Below, one piece after another: positions 46,424-58,869 of a DNA stretch of 64,000 nucleotides. A program made the translations under genes and the position numbers. This stretch comes from Chimonanthus salicifolius (Eukaryota; Streptophyta; Magnoliopsida; Laurales; Calycanthaceae), in the NCBI GenBank assembly GCA_013350335.1, contig CM023540.1, positions 26,949,175 to 27,013,174 of the forward strand, given 5' to 3'. How positions within the stretch are numbered: position 1 is the stretch's first letter; the number at the start of each line of letters is the position of its first letter. The notes under the pieces are model-generated. The model had not been told where the DNA came from. It saw nothing but the letters and a program-made list of their open reading frames with translations, and made no database searches.

Positions 46424-47090
46424 TAGCTCTGTTATTTCTCTGTTAGATGTTAATACTTAATTTGGGTGTGAATCCTACTGTGAGGTCTACTGTGAAGTAA
46501 TGCTTTTCTTGCACTTTCTAACTCATTTTCAGCCATTCTTTTTTCAAGTATTGCACTCGAATGTTTTTGGAGATGACAAAGCCTTATGGGTTCATCTCCA
46601 TTGATGGGCCAACATCCATAGAAGATCGCCATTGACTCATAGTTTAAAATTTCAAACAACAAAATGATTTAATTGAATTTTAATTCAACTTAGTCAGCAG
46701 AGTTTACTAAATTTCTAAAAGCACTTACAAAAACTTGACAGATTACTCAAAATTATGAATTGGAGAAAACTTGCGTGTCCCATTCATTACTCATAACTGG
46801 CTCTTTAGAATTGACAATTCCTTAGGATGGACTCAGGACAGACCTGCTACTGTGGAAGGGCCCGCATAGACTGTCGATCCCTGTTTTCACAATGACTAGC
46901 TTCTCTGTGGACCCCTCTACATTTTCTTTGAAAAAAAAAATTTGAGCGCTACTTACTTTATTTTTCTTTATTTTTGAATTTCTTCATAAAGCAACTTTTT
47001 CCACATTGGTGCCTATAAATCTAAGGCCGTTAGTTTCACTACTTCAACTTCAGAAAGACTTACCAAGTAGAGAAGTTCTGAGAGGTACCA
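46424..47090 (+). other. MYB 5' flank
   Basis: The 667 bp between the short MULE relative and the MYB start codon. It presumably holds the promoter and 5' untranslated region. No convincing TATA box was picked out. A minus frame at 46450-46662 contains a Lys/Glu-rich phrase but no recognised family. Confidence 0.4.
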
Positions 47091-48831
47091 ATGTCTAATG
47101 TTACTAAGAGTAGATGCAGAGAAGAAGATGATGATGAGCTTAGAAGAGGACCATGGACACTTGAAGAAGATACTCTTCTTATTCATTACGTTACTTGTCA
47201 TGGTGAAGGACGTTGGAACATGTTAGCCAAATGTTCAGGTAAACCTCATTAGATCCAGGTATGAGGTGATTTACATGAGTATGGGTGGATGATTTCATCT
47301 GCAATCTGATTCATCTCCTTTGATGGGTTCTTATTTTTGCAGGATTGAAGAGAACTGGCAAGAGTTGTAGATTGAGATGGCTGAATTACTTGAAACCCGA
47401 CGTCAAGCACGGCAACCTTACTCCTGAAGAGCAGCTCTTAATTCTAGACCTTCATTCCAAGTGGGGAAACAGGTATCCTGATTCAATTCTAGGATTTGGG
47501 TGATCTTTAATTTACAAGAAACTAATTTATATTAACTTAAATTCCTAGATGATTAGAGACTAAAACTCCAAAAACAAATAGAACACAGTTAAAGTGCCAC
47601 AAAGGAATCCAGTTGTAATGATGACAAGTGAAAAAGGATTTTCTAGTATAGATATTTTAATGAAAAACACAATTTTTAATCCCTGAATAGATTGCTAGGA
47701 TAATGACTTTGACGATGATGATGATGATGATGATGGAGAAGAAGAAGAATAAGTCTGGGGCCTTCAGTTTAAACAGATGATCAAGATCCATTTCTCTCTT
47801 AATTATTAAGTGAAAAGAAGCTGTAAATGCAAAAAGTCTCTGTTCTTTAAGTGTTCTTATTCTAATATGGTGTGTGAGTAATATATCGGCAACTACCTTC
47901 TTTATTCTATTTCAGTTTGAAATGTCTAGACTCTAAAGGAGTTGATTACTTTAATGGTTAGAAAAAAAATTAAAGAAAAAAAAAAAAAAAAAAGACTTTT
48001 CCCAGTAATGTGGGATTAAGAGTTAAAAATGTTAAATAGATCAAGTAGGTCCCTGATTACAGCATCAATTTGGCATTGGGTTTATTAATAAACACCCATT
48101 AATGACTAAGAAATCCATTAGTTTAGTCTGTGAACCCTGTCTCCCCTTACAACTCGTTAATAGAAATTTGAAATTGGCTCCATGCTCTCTTATTCTTATC
48201 TCGATGTTTCGTGTTAAAATTCATAATTACAAATTTATTAGTCATGATTCATGTATAAATTGTTAATTGCTCGATCTCTTTCGCTTTTTCTAGGTGGTCT
48301 AGGATTGCACAACATCTTCCTGGAAGAACAGATAATGAAATAAAGAACTACTGGCGGACGAGGGTCAAAAAACAAGCACGGCTACTAAACATCGATGCGA
48401 ATAGCACCCGTTTTCAGGATGCAATCCATTGCCTCTGGATTCCAAGATTGCTTCAGAAGATGGAATCCTCCTCTTCATCCATCCAAAATCTAAACTCAAC
48501 TCCATTTTTACACAACAATGGTCCTCAGACACAATCAGTTCAGTCCCTCAGCACAAGTGAGGTAAACAGAGCTAGCAATATGATCTGTTTTGAGAAGTCC
48601 ATGAATGAGGATTGCAGCTCTAGCATCACTTCAGATTCAATGAACATGACCCAACTCACTGAAACTTCCAAAATCCCAACAAGTCCACAGTTCTTTGAGA
48701 GCATTGACTATGATACAATTTATGATATGGGGGCCTTAAATCCAACTTCAACATCAGCAATAGGCGTCAACTATCCAGTGTTTGAGAATAGTTGGGATGA
48801 TGGAATGGAAGATTATGGGCTTTGGAGATGA
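47091..48831 (+). CDS. R2R3-MYB transcription factor, subgroup 20 (MYB62/MYB116-like), complete
   Basis: Nuclear DNA-binding regulator. Exons 47091-47238, 47343-47472 and 48294-48831, joined in the phases typical of R2R3-MYB genes, give 271 residues. R2 spans about 19-69 with Trp22, Trp42 and Trp62. R3 spans about 70-121, with the usual loss of the first Trp (Leu74) and with Trp94 and Trp113; [13 protein letters not shown] is the recognition helix. After the domain, DANSTRF then LWIPRL (140-145) is the WxPRL motif of subgroup 20 (MYB2, MYB62, MYB78, MYB108, MYB112, MYB116), and KKQARLLNI leans towards MYB62/MYB116. The C-terminus is Ser/Thr/Asn-rich with an acidic, aromatic end ([13 protein letters not shown]) that may activate transcription. 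Family members act in stress, phosphate-starvation and gibberellin responses; the role of this one is inference. Intron 2 (821 bp) has a (GAT)n tract. Confidence 0.95.
47711..47751 (+). repeat. (GAT)n/(GAA)n microsatellite in MYB intron 2
   Basis: GACGATGATGATGATGATGATGATGGAGAAGAAGAAG-type tract, preceded by 'ccctgaatagattgctaggataatg'. It may be the 3' tail of a small RTE-like insertion. Confidence 0.6.
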
Positions 48832-50270
48832 GATGTCTCAGTTGAGAAGGCTGCAAGGTAGGGGCATCTAAAGCTTGATTTAAAGTGAGCTAATTTGGCC
48901 CATGATATAGACCTTGTTGACAATGTGATGGTGAGAATTCATTGAATCTTTTTACAATGGGGATTGTAATTTCAATACTAAAAGTCCTTTCTTTGTCATG
49001 GGTGTGTTGCTTTTTTTTTTTTTAATTGGTGGGAAAAGATGGTTTGATGGTGAAGAACTCTCTCTAATGGGGGATATGGATTCAATTGCTATTTGACCAA
49101 TGGTCTAGTGCCAACTAAGAGCATCTTGTGTTGTCACTTCATGTGAATCAATTAGAAAAAGAAAGAAAAAAGAAATGTATTTCAAGTTTTAAAGGGACTC
49201 TGAGTCTTTTTTGTATGGAGAGTTTTTACTTGCAAAGGCTCTTATATAATATAAGAATTACACTGAACTCCATACAACCATCAGTAAAATACAAAAAACT
49301 CTCTTTCAGCCTTACTCCTAATGACAGCAAACTCATGTTTCAGACCCATGTTATTAACACTGGACAGCATCTCATGATAAATTGATTTTTTTATTATTTT
49401 ATTCTTTTTTACCTTGACAAATTGAAAGATGAAAGAACAAAATGAGAAATTTTTTAATTTATTTTGATACAATGTTCAGTATTAGTGAAAACACTAGAGC
49501 CTAATTCAATTCCTTTCTCTAAATTAGCCAAATAAAAAGGGGCATGTTCAAAGTGCGGATTGATGGAGATTGGAGAGTAGGTTTTGAGAGGTACTGCATA
49601 GAAAAGAAAGCTACGATAAGGAAACCTCAATCTCATTAACTTGAATGGATGGGAGTGGTTGTCAAGAATCTGCTTTAAGGAGCGGGGGTCTTGTATCGAC
49701 TCTCACTCCATCTCAACAGGCCACTGCCAGTAGAGTATAGACTTAATCAGTATATACTGATTGAAAGGTTGATATATGGCCTACGAATTAATCAGGTGAG
49801 ACTTCATGAATTAATTTGGTAAGATGTCTGAACACCTTGGTTGTGTTTGTTTCATGGGTAAAAGAAAGTAAATGAAGGTAACCCTCGTTTATCTCCGTTT
49901 GGTAACCAAAGAGTAAGGATAAAAAAATTAGATTTTACCCCTCCAATCTCACATCTGAAAATCCTTTTGCAGTAAAGGGTATTTATAAAGGTAACCTTTG
50001 GTCAAAGATAACCCCTGTAAATTTACCGTAAATTTACCCCTCAAAGTGGCTGCTCAATTCTCTGGATGTGATTGTAATTAAACCTTAAAAGAGAAAAAGA
50101 AATGTGGATCCCACTTCATACAAAGGGACCAAAATGGAAGAATCTGATCAAATAGTGTAGTGTTGCATAGCAATGCCTTATATCAGGTTGACTTCACTTT
50201 TGTGTGTGAATATGAACATCATGATCTATAAAAAGCCCGAATAGCTATGGTAAATAGAGCAAGTAGACAA
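48832..50270. other. MYB 3' flank and intergenic, SINE-like element at 49648-49848
   Basis: Contains the MYB 3' untranslated region, then a second-family SINE-like copy (about 49648-49848: 'gtcaagaatctgctttaagg...gtatcgactctcactccatc', ending ACACCTTGGTTGT). No gene supported. Confidence 0.45.
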
Positions 50271-50279
50271 AATATAGTG

Positions 50280-50680
50280 TCGGGTCAAGATGTCGGCCGA
50301 CACGAAATGTATCAGCCGATATAATACGATTTTTCAGCACCGTATTATATCGGTCGATACGTATTTTATCGACCGGTACACAGTATTTCTCGTCCAATAT
50401 GGCTGATATATCGGCGATATATATCAGTTCGATATAGGCCGATATTCATAATATCAATGTTTAAAAAAAAAAAAATCAAAACAGTAGTGGGCCCGAGTTG
50501 ATATCGGCCGATATTTTCGTTTTCAATTTTTTTTAAAAAAAAAAAACAACTTCCTTTTGAATTTTTTATTTACTTTTTAATTCAGAAAAAAAAATAAAAA
50601 AAATACCGATATTTAAAAAAAAGAGAGAGAGAGAAATTTATCAGCCGTCGCCGAATTTCGCACTCCTGGTGTCCATAGCT
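50280..50680. repeat. GATATCGGCC-rich dispersed repeat, copy 2
   Basis: Dense in TCGGCCGAC, TCAGCCGATATAATACG, TATTATATCGGTCGATACG, GATATCGGCCGATATT and similar palindromic words. It ends in A-rich runs with 'aattcagaaaaaaaaat'. Confidence 0.7.
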
Positions 50681-51074
50681 GATATGCCTACGAATGTGAA
50701 TAGTTTCACAAGAATACAAAAGTGATTAAGCTCACTGCTACTAATAGTTTCACTATTAAATGACTATGATAAAATTATTACTCTTTTTCTTTACTATTTA
50801 CTATTTTAAATAGAAATATCTCTAACATATATAAAAAATAGATCTCTCTAAAGTTAGTGACTCTTAGCATTTTTGGATGATCCAAGAGTTGTTAATCCAA
50901 AGTGGAATGTTGTAAATGAGGTCACCATGCAAGTATGGAATTTAAAATCTCAGTGTATAGTATTAGACTATTAATTGATATGGTACTGCACCGGCGGATT
51001 GTTCACTGTATATAATTGATTTAAATAAAAAAAAAAAAAAAACTTACATACAAAGTTTGAGAATCTTCTACAAT

Positions 51075-51370
51075 CAGGGGTAGAAATATTGCTATTTTAT
51101 GATATCGGCTCTTTTCTTTCTTTTTTTGAAAATATCAGTCTTTTTATTTCTTTTTATTTTTTTCTGAATTAAAAAATAAAAAATAGAAAAAAAACACGTC
51201 TTTTAAAAAAAATTAGAAACCCAAATATCGACCCCAATATGCACCCGATATCGACCTAGATATCGCTCTAGCCCACACTGTTTTTCTTTTCTTTTTTTTA
51301 AATCGCCGATCTTAATATATATCAGTGATATCATGACCGATACGATACGTATCTACCGATATTATTATCC
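51075..51370. repeat. GATATCGGCC-rich dispersed repeat, copy 3
   Basis: Contains GATATCGGC, AAATATCGACC, CCCGATATCGACC, AGATATCGC and GACCGATACGATACG words and the same 'tctgaattaaaaaataaaaaa' block as copies 2 and 4. Confidence 0.6.
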
Positions 51371-51439
51371 ATGTATGTAATCACCCTTATGAGGCCAAAG
51401 CAAAAGCCAAATAAAAAAATGGTCATGAATGACCTACTA

Positions 51440-51900
51440 AATATGTTAATATCGTAAAAACAAAAAGAGCAATCAACAAAGAAAAACAAAACTATAATAC
51501 AGAGATTTACGTAGTTCTTTTTCGTTATTTCCACAGGTTCGAATTGATCCACTATACTCAAAGACAAAATAAAGAAGAAGTAGCTCTCATTATAAATATT
51601 TTACTTTAAGGTTTACATAAGACGCAATGTAAAAAATTACAAAATTATCCTCTAGTCCACAACTGAATCGACAGTATATCTCTGATAATGAGCCTAACAA
51701 AATATTCAAAACACCAAAATTGAAAAGTATTAATGGACGGCAGCACACCATCCAATTCAAATTTGAATTGGATGCTCTACTGTCGTTAAGATTCAAATTT
51801 GAAGAGTTGTTCAAATTTGAATTGGATATAAAGAAATTGGAGCATCCAAAGGTGTAATATATAATAAATATTTGGTCATGCATGACTTAAATGTTTAAGA
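51440..51900 (-). mobile_element. Copia-type LTR remnant (minus)
   Basis: 'actataatacagagatttacgtag...ttccacaggttcgaattgatccactatactcaaag' matches 42195-42310. On the minus strand it ends in a typical CTACGTAAATCTCTGTATT LTR phrase. A 24-bp perfect palindrome centred near 51761 and partial repeats of TTCAAATTTGAATTGGAT lie in the same block. Confidence 0.5.
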
Positions 51901-52309
51901 CCACCAAATATCTGATTCTACGAAACAAAAGGTCTTCTCTCAATTGTAGGCACCTAGAGAGTCTCTTATGAAAGTATGAAAGTGGGCCAAAATTTAAAGA
52001 TGGAAACACTGTAGTATGACAGAGAAATAAAGTATGGTGAATGGGAAGAAGGTGTATTATTCTTCCAAGTGATGATGCTACTCTTTGATCAACAAATGAC
52101 GCCTGGTTACAACCATCATTGGCATGGTGCCTCTGCGCTCACATGCCATCGATGCAGTCATGGATGCATTAAACATGCAAATCATGCACTTCTTATTTGG
52201 AAACTTTTGTACAACCCTACCAATTAAGTATTTAAAATTAAAAAGTAATTTATTAAAAAATATATTTTTATAAGTAAAAATAAATATATTGATCAACTCA
52301 ACTTGTATA

Positions 52310-52640
52310 AATTGATATGTATCAATATATCAACCAGGGTATAAAAATCATTGGGACCGATATATCGACGATATCATTCTCTCTCTTCTTCTTCTTTTTT
52401 CAAATATCGGCCATTTTTTATGAATTAAAAAAACTGAAAAATGGGTTTGTTTTTCTTTTAAAAGAAATCTGAAAATTAAAAATGAAAATATCGGCCAATA
52501 TTTAGCCGATGTGGACAAATACCGGCCGAGATATCAGTGGAGCCCATGACATGACAGAGACAAAAAAAAAATATCAATATAATTGATATCGCCGATATCA
52601 TAAGTGTACTGCCAATACATATCTTATGGACCGATATTTA
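52310..52640. repeat. GATATCGGCC-rich dispersed repeat, copy 4
   Basis: Words ACCGATATATCGACGATATC, AAATATCGGCCA, GAAAATATCGGCC, ACCGGCCGAGATATC and TTGATATCGCCGATATC flank an A/T-rich middle. Confidence 0.65.
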
Positions 52641-53523
52641 AACCTATAATATAAACCGAGCAACACGAGATAAGGATCCTTGATACATCTCATGATACAT
52701 ATAAGCTAGACTTTAATATATTGAATAATGCGTATCCATAGTAAATTTGTGAATGATACATATAAGTAAATTTATGAATTGGACCATGAGTCATGGTCAA
52801 GTTGGTTCCTGGATCATGTGTTGGTTGGGCTATAATTAGTCCTTGGATTGGGTCTTAGTTAAGTGCCATGAAAATTGCTTTCCAACCCCTCTCTTAGAAA
52901 TTCATTTTTTCACAATTCTTATGAAAAATAATCAAGTCGCAAAAATAATGTTTCACGAAAAAGATTCCACAGAACAATGGAAAGTAATTTCAATATGAAA
53001 ATCATTTCTATGAAAAATGCCGCACACAAATATGCCTCTAAAGAATTGACATATATCAAATTATATAAACCGACATTCTTCAATATATATACTATTAGTA
53101 GTCTAGCAAAATACTTTATATCAACTTATATAATTTTGTTTGTGTATGTCTGTACATATAAATTTGAATTAACTCGAAATTCCATTGAGTTGAGAAATTT
53201 GACTAAATTTTTGAAAAAATGAAAAAGAAAGAACTCATCAACTTGCTCAACTTGAAATCCTAGTGAATCGGCTCGACTCGAACTCACTCACTCAAATCAT
53301 TTCGTGTTCTTAAACAATGATATTTATACACCAAAATTATCATATTGGTTGATGAAGAAGTAGATCTTTGATATTTTAGATATCAATTAATATTTGAATC
53401 TTAGATCATACCCAATTACCCAACAACCAACTTGCCTGCAGGCATCTTAACATGTGGATATTTGATGCAGGCATCACACCTAGAAATTAGATGAAGAATA
53501 GTTTGTGTTCAACTGCAAAAATT

Positions 53524-53660
53524 GTGAGATCAAATCAGCTGGTCCGGGAGCTTAAATTGGAAGATGTACGATCTAAAGTTGGGCCTTGGGCCCACAGATG
53601 GGTCTGATGCACTGCATCTTCCAATTCAGACTCCCAGACCAACTGGTATGGTCTCGCATT
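53524..53660. repeat. Foldback repeat with ~44-bp arms
   Basis: The left arm (53524-53567, TGTGAGATC...GGAAGATG) pairs with the inverted right arm (about 53617-53660, CATCTTCC...GGTCTCGCA) at ~80% identity by eye, around a ~48-bp loop. It may be a small MITE or a small-RNA hairpin. Confidence 0.55.
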
Positions 53661-53805
53661 TTCCACGGTCAAACACGAGCCATTCTTCAATTTCTAAGTG
53701 TGATGCCCCCATCAATATTTCACAATTCACATGTTATTTGCCTAGTGGCATCCATGGATATTTTTACAACGTGCCCACATATTAACAAGAGGCATATAGA
53801 ACAGG

Positions 53806-54022
53806 TATAAATCTCGATCGATACTGTGCATATCGACCGAGATATCTCGGGTTTTTAATTGCCGATATGCACAGTATCGACCGTACCAGCGAGATATCGG
53901 CCAATACACATTTATACGGCCGATATTTGTCCAAAAAAATTAAGGAGAGTAAGAGAGATATCAGCCGAGATCTCACCCGATATCTCGGTAAAAGCGATTT
54001 TTGTACCCGTCTGATATTTGGC
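53806..54022. repeat. GATATCGGCC-rich dispersed repeat, copy 5
   Basis: Opens ATAAATCTCGATCGATACTG, nearly identical to copy 1. It contains the inverted pair GATACTGTGCATATCG / CGATATGCACAGTATCG and ends with CCCGATATCTCGG...TTTTTGTACCC. Confidence 0.7.
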
Positions 54023-54024
54023 AT

Positions 54025-57000
54025 GCTATTAGCATGTCATTCATGTGGACCTGATCCATGTCCATCCACATGGTAAAGTACTAATGCATGCATCTGCAGA
54101 AACACATGTAAAAGAATATGATTCACACGCAACGACTGACGAATGATTTCATCAACACGTTATTCTTCTCGTATATTTAAGGGGGTACTTCCTACATTGA
54201 ACCTGGTTGATTCATTTTCAATCACACTGCTTGAATTCTCTCTTCTCCACAAATGAATGGTGATGGAATAATCAATGCTTTGAATTTGAAATTCACTTCT
54301 CCAAACAATCAAGTCGTAGGATAAGATGGCAATGACTGCGACTAACAGGCTTGCTCACTGGTAATGAAACATTGACTCTTTCAAACTTTCAGCCTTCCCC
54401 CAACCATGGAAAGAAAGTTCCCTCTTTAAGAAAACAAACCATGAGGAGGATTGGAGGAACTCAAATCAGATATTCAACAAAACTTCATGTGCCACCCTAA
54501 CTATGGTTTAGTTTAGTTTAGTTTAGTTTAATTTAATTTAGTTTGACACCTCCGCCGGCTCCATATAGTGGTTTTTGCTCTCTATTGTCATAGTTTTTTT
54601 TTTTTCAAATTCCAATTTCAACTCTCTTAACTAATTGGTCCAATATCATTAATTCTCATTTGATTTGAGAGACTTCGATAGGTATTTCAGTAAATGCTGA
54701 TTATCAATGGCTTTTAGGGAAACCATCTTAAATGCGAATTAAATATCAAATTCAAAAAGTAATGTATTTTAGATTTCAAAGATAAAAATCAGCGTTGTTG
54801 GTCATATTTTAAAATTGTATGAATTAAAGTCTATCTTCTTTTTTTATCAAGAATTCAAGTATATTTAGAACTTTTAGAGCACTCGATTAATCCTTAAAGT
54901 ATATGCAAATTTCAATTATTAAGTTTTAAAACTAAATCTTTTCTAGATCTTATCTTGACATGTGCAAGTCTTATCTTACATACAACTAATGCATTTAGAT
55001 GGAAGGTAATGGAGGTAATCTCCTGTTACTCTTGTTTGGTAACTAAAAAGTATGGATAAAAAATCAAATTTTTACTCTTCTCCTCTCGTTTGAAAACTAT
55101 TTCCAAACAAAGAATATTCATAATACTCAGAGTAACTCCTGGTAAAAAATAACTCGAGATAACCTCAAGTGAGTTAAATACTGCAATTGAGTCAGATACA
55201 AGATACCGAAGTGGAAAAATCTCAAAACTGTTCTAAAATTTTATCCATCAAGCATTCTTAAGATTTTTTTATTTTTTTTAATATTCTCCAAGAAAGAAAG
55301 GTTCAAACAAGTGATAATAAGGGCCCAAAGCATCATGGTTTTAGAAAGATGAGTTTTAAACCCTCAAAAGGTTTCCAGAAGTTCAACATACCTCCTCAAC
55401 TTCAATACAACAAATACTTAAATGCCCTCAGAGGAATAAAAAAGAAAAAAGATAAAGGGTTTGGAAGGCTTTGGCCATGATTTTCTCTTTCAGGAACCTT
55501 ATCTTTTGAAAAATCCCATATGACCACGTGACTAACAGCTAAGCCAGAGGTATTCTTATATGCTCTTGAAATCTTTTACAAGCTTTCTTCTTTCTTCTTT
55601 CTTCCTTCTTCTTCTCTTCAACTCAGCTTTCAGTCAAATCCACCTTTCCTTGTCAGAGAGACCCGTGAAGAGACTAAACTCTCAAAGCCAGTCCCTTTGC
55701 TTTCCTACAAAAGTCTCTTTGGCCTCTTCCCAGTTGTTTAACCATCAAAATCCAACCCACCTCTCACGTTGCATGAATTATCTTTTTCTTCTTCTTGGGT
55801 CCCATCTCACTTCAACCCAACCTTATCAGACTCCAAATTATCTTAGATGCATCTGTATGTAACACCCCTTTACAGTATATCACTCATTGATTCCATTTTG
55901 GACTATTTAAAAGCTTTCTTCTTCTTATTCATTGGTAACTTGCACATGCCTAATGAGGTCTAGCTTAGAAGTGTCAGCCAACAGCAGTTCGTACAGACTG
56001 GGCTCAGGCCAGGTTATGTTCTATGTAAGGTAAAGCTTGTGCAAGACCTATTTGATAAATGTTTTAAGTCTGAACGAGTTCGCTTAAGACCATTAAAATT
56101 CCAACCATTCAGATTTAATACAGACATGATGAGCTACAATTGAGTCAAATTTGAGATTAAGACTCAGTCTTTAGACACTTGATTTTAGTATTTAAAGGTA
56201 CCTTTATATTGGTATCTCTAAAGACACCTAATAACTTTAACGACTAAGATCAAGTTGGTTGAAATTGAGTTTATTGGTCTACTTTTAGCTTATCATCTAT
56301 ACTTTTAATCTGGATGCTAATTTTTCAAATTAATTTCAAAATAATTAAAAAAAATAGTTCAGATTCACACGTACAATTATATAATGGCTAAACATGCCTA
56401 AAAGGCTTATTCTTAATCCTCTTGCAAAAGCCCGAACCCGACCATTTATATAAATGGGCTCAAGAATTTAACACCCAACATGCATGCCTCAATCAAAACT
56501 GTCCAAGCATGGCAATAATCATGTAATCAACCCTAACCAGGAATTTTTGAGCTGCTTCTGACATTTAATGATGATGAAGACCTCCCTAACATCAGTTCAA
56601 GTATTTTAATTTTATTATTGAATTAATCACGCTTAAAACACATTAAAGCTCCTATTTGTTTTGACATTAATGATGTCTTTTAATACCATTTTGATCATTT
56701 CTCGATATCAAAGTTCATAGTTTAGCATTGTTACAAGCACAACGCTTTGCAGGTTTGAATTCTATAAAAATTAGTTCAGTAATAGGCTGATGGCAAAAAA
56801 AAAATTTTTAAAATTGTTAAATCAAATTATGATTGGTAATATAGATTGGGTTAATGACTATGACAAAGAGGACAACAACGATGCTGATTTTGATTATAGT
56901 GATTGTTGTCACAAATATAGGCGATTTATTAAAATTGTCCCCTAGCCCAATACAAATGAACCACCTCAACACTTTAGTCATAAAAAAAAAAAAAAAAGCA

Positions 57001-57420
57001 AACCAAAAGCGGGTTCCACCAATTCTTCAAAAATGAAGAATAACCAAAATCTCAATTACCAATCTTGTCGTGACTGCAATTATATCAAAGAGCAGAATTT
57101 TCTTTATATGACAGCGACTCATAAAATAAAACATTTACAATCACAAAGACTATCTGTAGGAGAAATTTTCCATCCCTCTGTGGCCCACCTGGGGCCACAA
57201 ACAACGCAATGTGAAGGGGAGAATGGGGAAGCATATTTAAGGCGATCTGATCAACTTTCAACCAATCATGCACCAAATGGACCATTGCTCGTTGAGATAA
57301 ATGACATTTTGTTTTGGTCAACTTTTTTTTTTTTAGGCCCATTAACCAGTGATACAACAGTCACAACCATCAGATCATAGACTTCTTGTTACATAGTCTG
57401 TCCCATGAAGTTTATTTACA
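54025..57420. other. Intergenic; one ORF with a signal-peptide-like start at 55560-55862
   Basis: No gene is firmly supported. A (TTTAG)n-type tract lies at about 54507-54545. The frame at 55560-55862 begins MLLKSFTSFLLSSFFLLLLF then NSAFSQ, a good secretion signal. The remaining ~70 residues match nothing I know and have no cysteine pattern. It could be a small secreted protein, a first exon, or chance from a CTTCTT-rich run. Confidence 0.3.
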
Positions 57421-57425
57421 CAGCA

Positions 57426-58384
57426 ACAGCTATACATTAGGGTTAGAGATTCAAACGAGGTGGAACTCCTTAGCTAAAGTTCAAATATCAGCCGATACAT
57501 ATCGTATCGGCCGATATATATCAATTTTTTTAAACCGAGTAATATCGGCCGATACGATAAGTATCGGCCGTACATACCGAATATCGGCCAATATGGCCGA
57601 TATTCGGTCCGAAATATCGGCCACAATATCGGCCGATATTCATAAATATCGGTATTTAATTTTTTTTTTATTATTATTTTTTTAAAAAACACTGATACGG
57701 TTTTTCACGATTTTCAACGGTTCAGGGTTTCACGGATTTCACGGTTTTTTGCGGTTTTCAACGGTTCAGGGTTTCACGGGTTTCACAGTTTTCACAGTTT
57801 TTTGCGGTTTTTCACGGTTCCGATATTGGAAGAGAGAAAAAATGCCGATATCGGGATGAGAGATAAAAATATCAACCGATATTACGGCCGATATGCATAT
57901 CGGCCGATATATCGGTTAAACCGATATTTTGACCCCTTCTCCTTAGTATTAGGAGAGCTCTGACAATTTGAAAAGCCTATGAACATCACTCACTAGTAAT
58001 TGAAAGAGACTCGGCAAACACCATTGAGTGGGCCAAAGGCATCAAACAACCTCCATGGAGAATGACCAACATAGCAAGGGAAATTAAAGGACCTACTTCG
58101 GAACTAGATGTCTCCTTCGCTCAAGTCAGCGCGTGGCAAATTTCCTTGCTAAAAATAGGATCAACAACTCACTTCTGAGGTTTTTGTATGAGGATTGGAG
58201 ACCTAGGGGTTTTCACTTGTTCGATTTGTTTGATTCTTGTTTGTTGTAGTTTTTTTTGCTGTTTTTTGGATTTTGGTCTAACCCTCTTAGACCATCTCTG
58301 TTTTTTCTTACGCTCAGTTGTTTGTACTCTTTTTCTTTTTCAATAAATTTTTTATGTTACCTCTTAAAAAAAACAGCCATACAT
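57426..58384 (+). mobile_element. LINE (L1-type) 3' fragment, interrupted by a repeat
   Basis: Plus-strand text at about 57960-58250 gives RDSANTIEWAKGIKQPPW, then SELDVSFAQV, and after a one-base shift VANFLAKNRINNSLL...LYEDWRPRGFHLFDLF. This is the end of a LINE RNase H domain. A 3' untranslated region with AATAAA (58343) and an A-run (58366-58373) follow. The words ACAGCTATACAT (57426-57437) and ACAGCCATACAT (58373-58384) fit an 11/12 target duplication. In that case the GATATCGGCC repeat at 57480-57935 inserted into the LINE later. Confidence 0.65.
57480..57935. repeat. GATATCGGCC-rich dispersed repeat, copy 6, with internal minisatellite
   Basis: The densest copy: ATCAGCCGATAC, GTATCGGCCGATATAT, ATATCGGCCGATACG, AATATCGGCC and so on at both ends. 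The middle (57700-57830) is a tandem array of CGGTTTTCAACGGTTCAGGG / TTTCACGG-type units. Short CTCCTTAG words flank it (about 57465 and 57942) and may be a target duplication. Confidence 0.7.
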
Positions 58385-58869
58385 CACAGGACCACCAGAT
58401 GCAATATGAGATCCACCTACAAGAGAACACCATCTGTAGTCAAATATGGGCCTGGACCAAGCCACACATAGCATAATGATAGTCACAACATTAGACTCAT
58501 TTCAGATCCATCCTGCCTATTCTAAGCACATCCTAAAATTGGTATTGCATCCAGTTGAGTCTCACTGGCCGCTGTAGATGAAGTCAACTGGCCAAGTATT
58601 CAATGTTATATGAACAGCTGCTTGAAAAACACAACTATCAGATTCCAAACTTGGACCAAGGTAGAGATTTAATCACCATCATAAACGATTTCAACAGGCT
58701 TAGGATATAGTAAGTGCCATTTAAATTCTTTTTAGCTGGTATGAAGTCATCATGTATCAATAAGTTCTTGTGAAGTTATTTACATGCTGTTCTATAACAG
58801 CAGCTGTTACAGATTATGAGCATACAAATCACATTACATCAAAAATGATAATGTTTTGATTTCATGAAC
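58385..58869. other. Intergenic / GlnRS 3' flank
   Basis: Nothing beyond the probable 3' untranslated region of the minus-strand GlnRS gene near its end. Confidence 0.4.

Noticed and set aside
46450..46662. Minus frame with the phrase ILEKRMAENELESARKAL
   Set aside because: Helical-looking but matches no family I can name. There is no supported start or splice context, and it lies in the MYB 5' flank.
54505..54545. TTTAG repeat as interstitial telomere
   Set aside because: The unit is TTTAG/TTTAA, not the plant telomere TTTAGGG.
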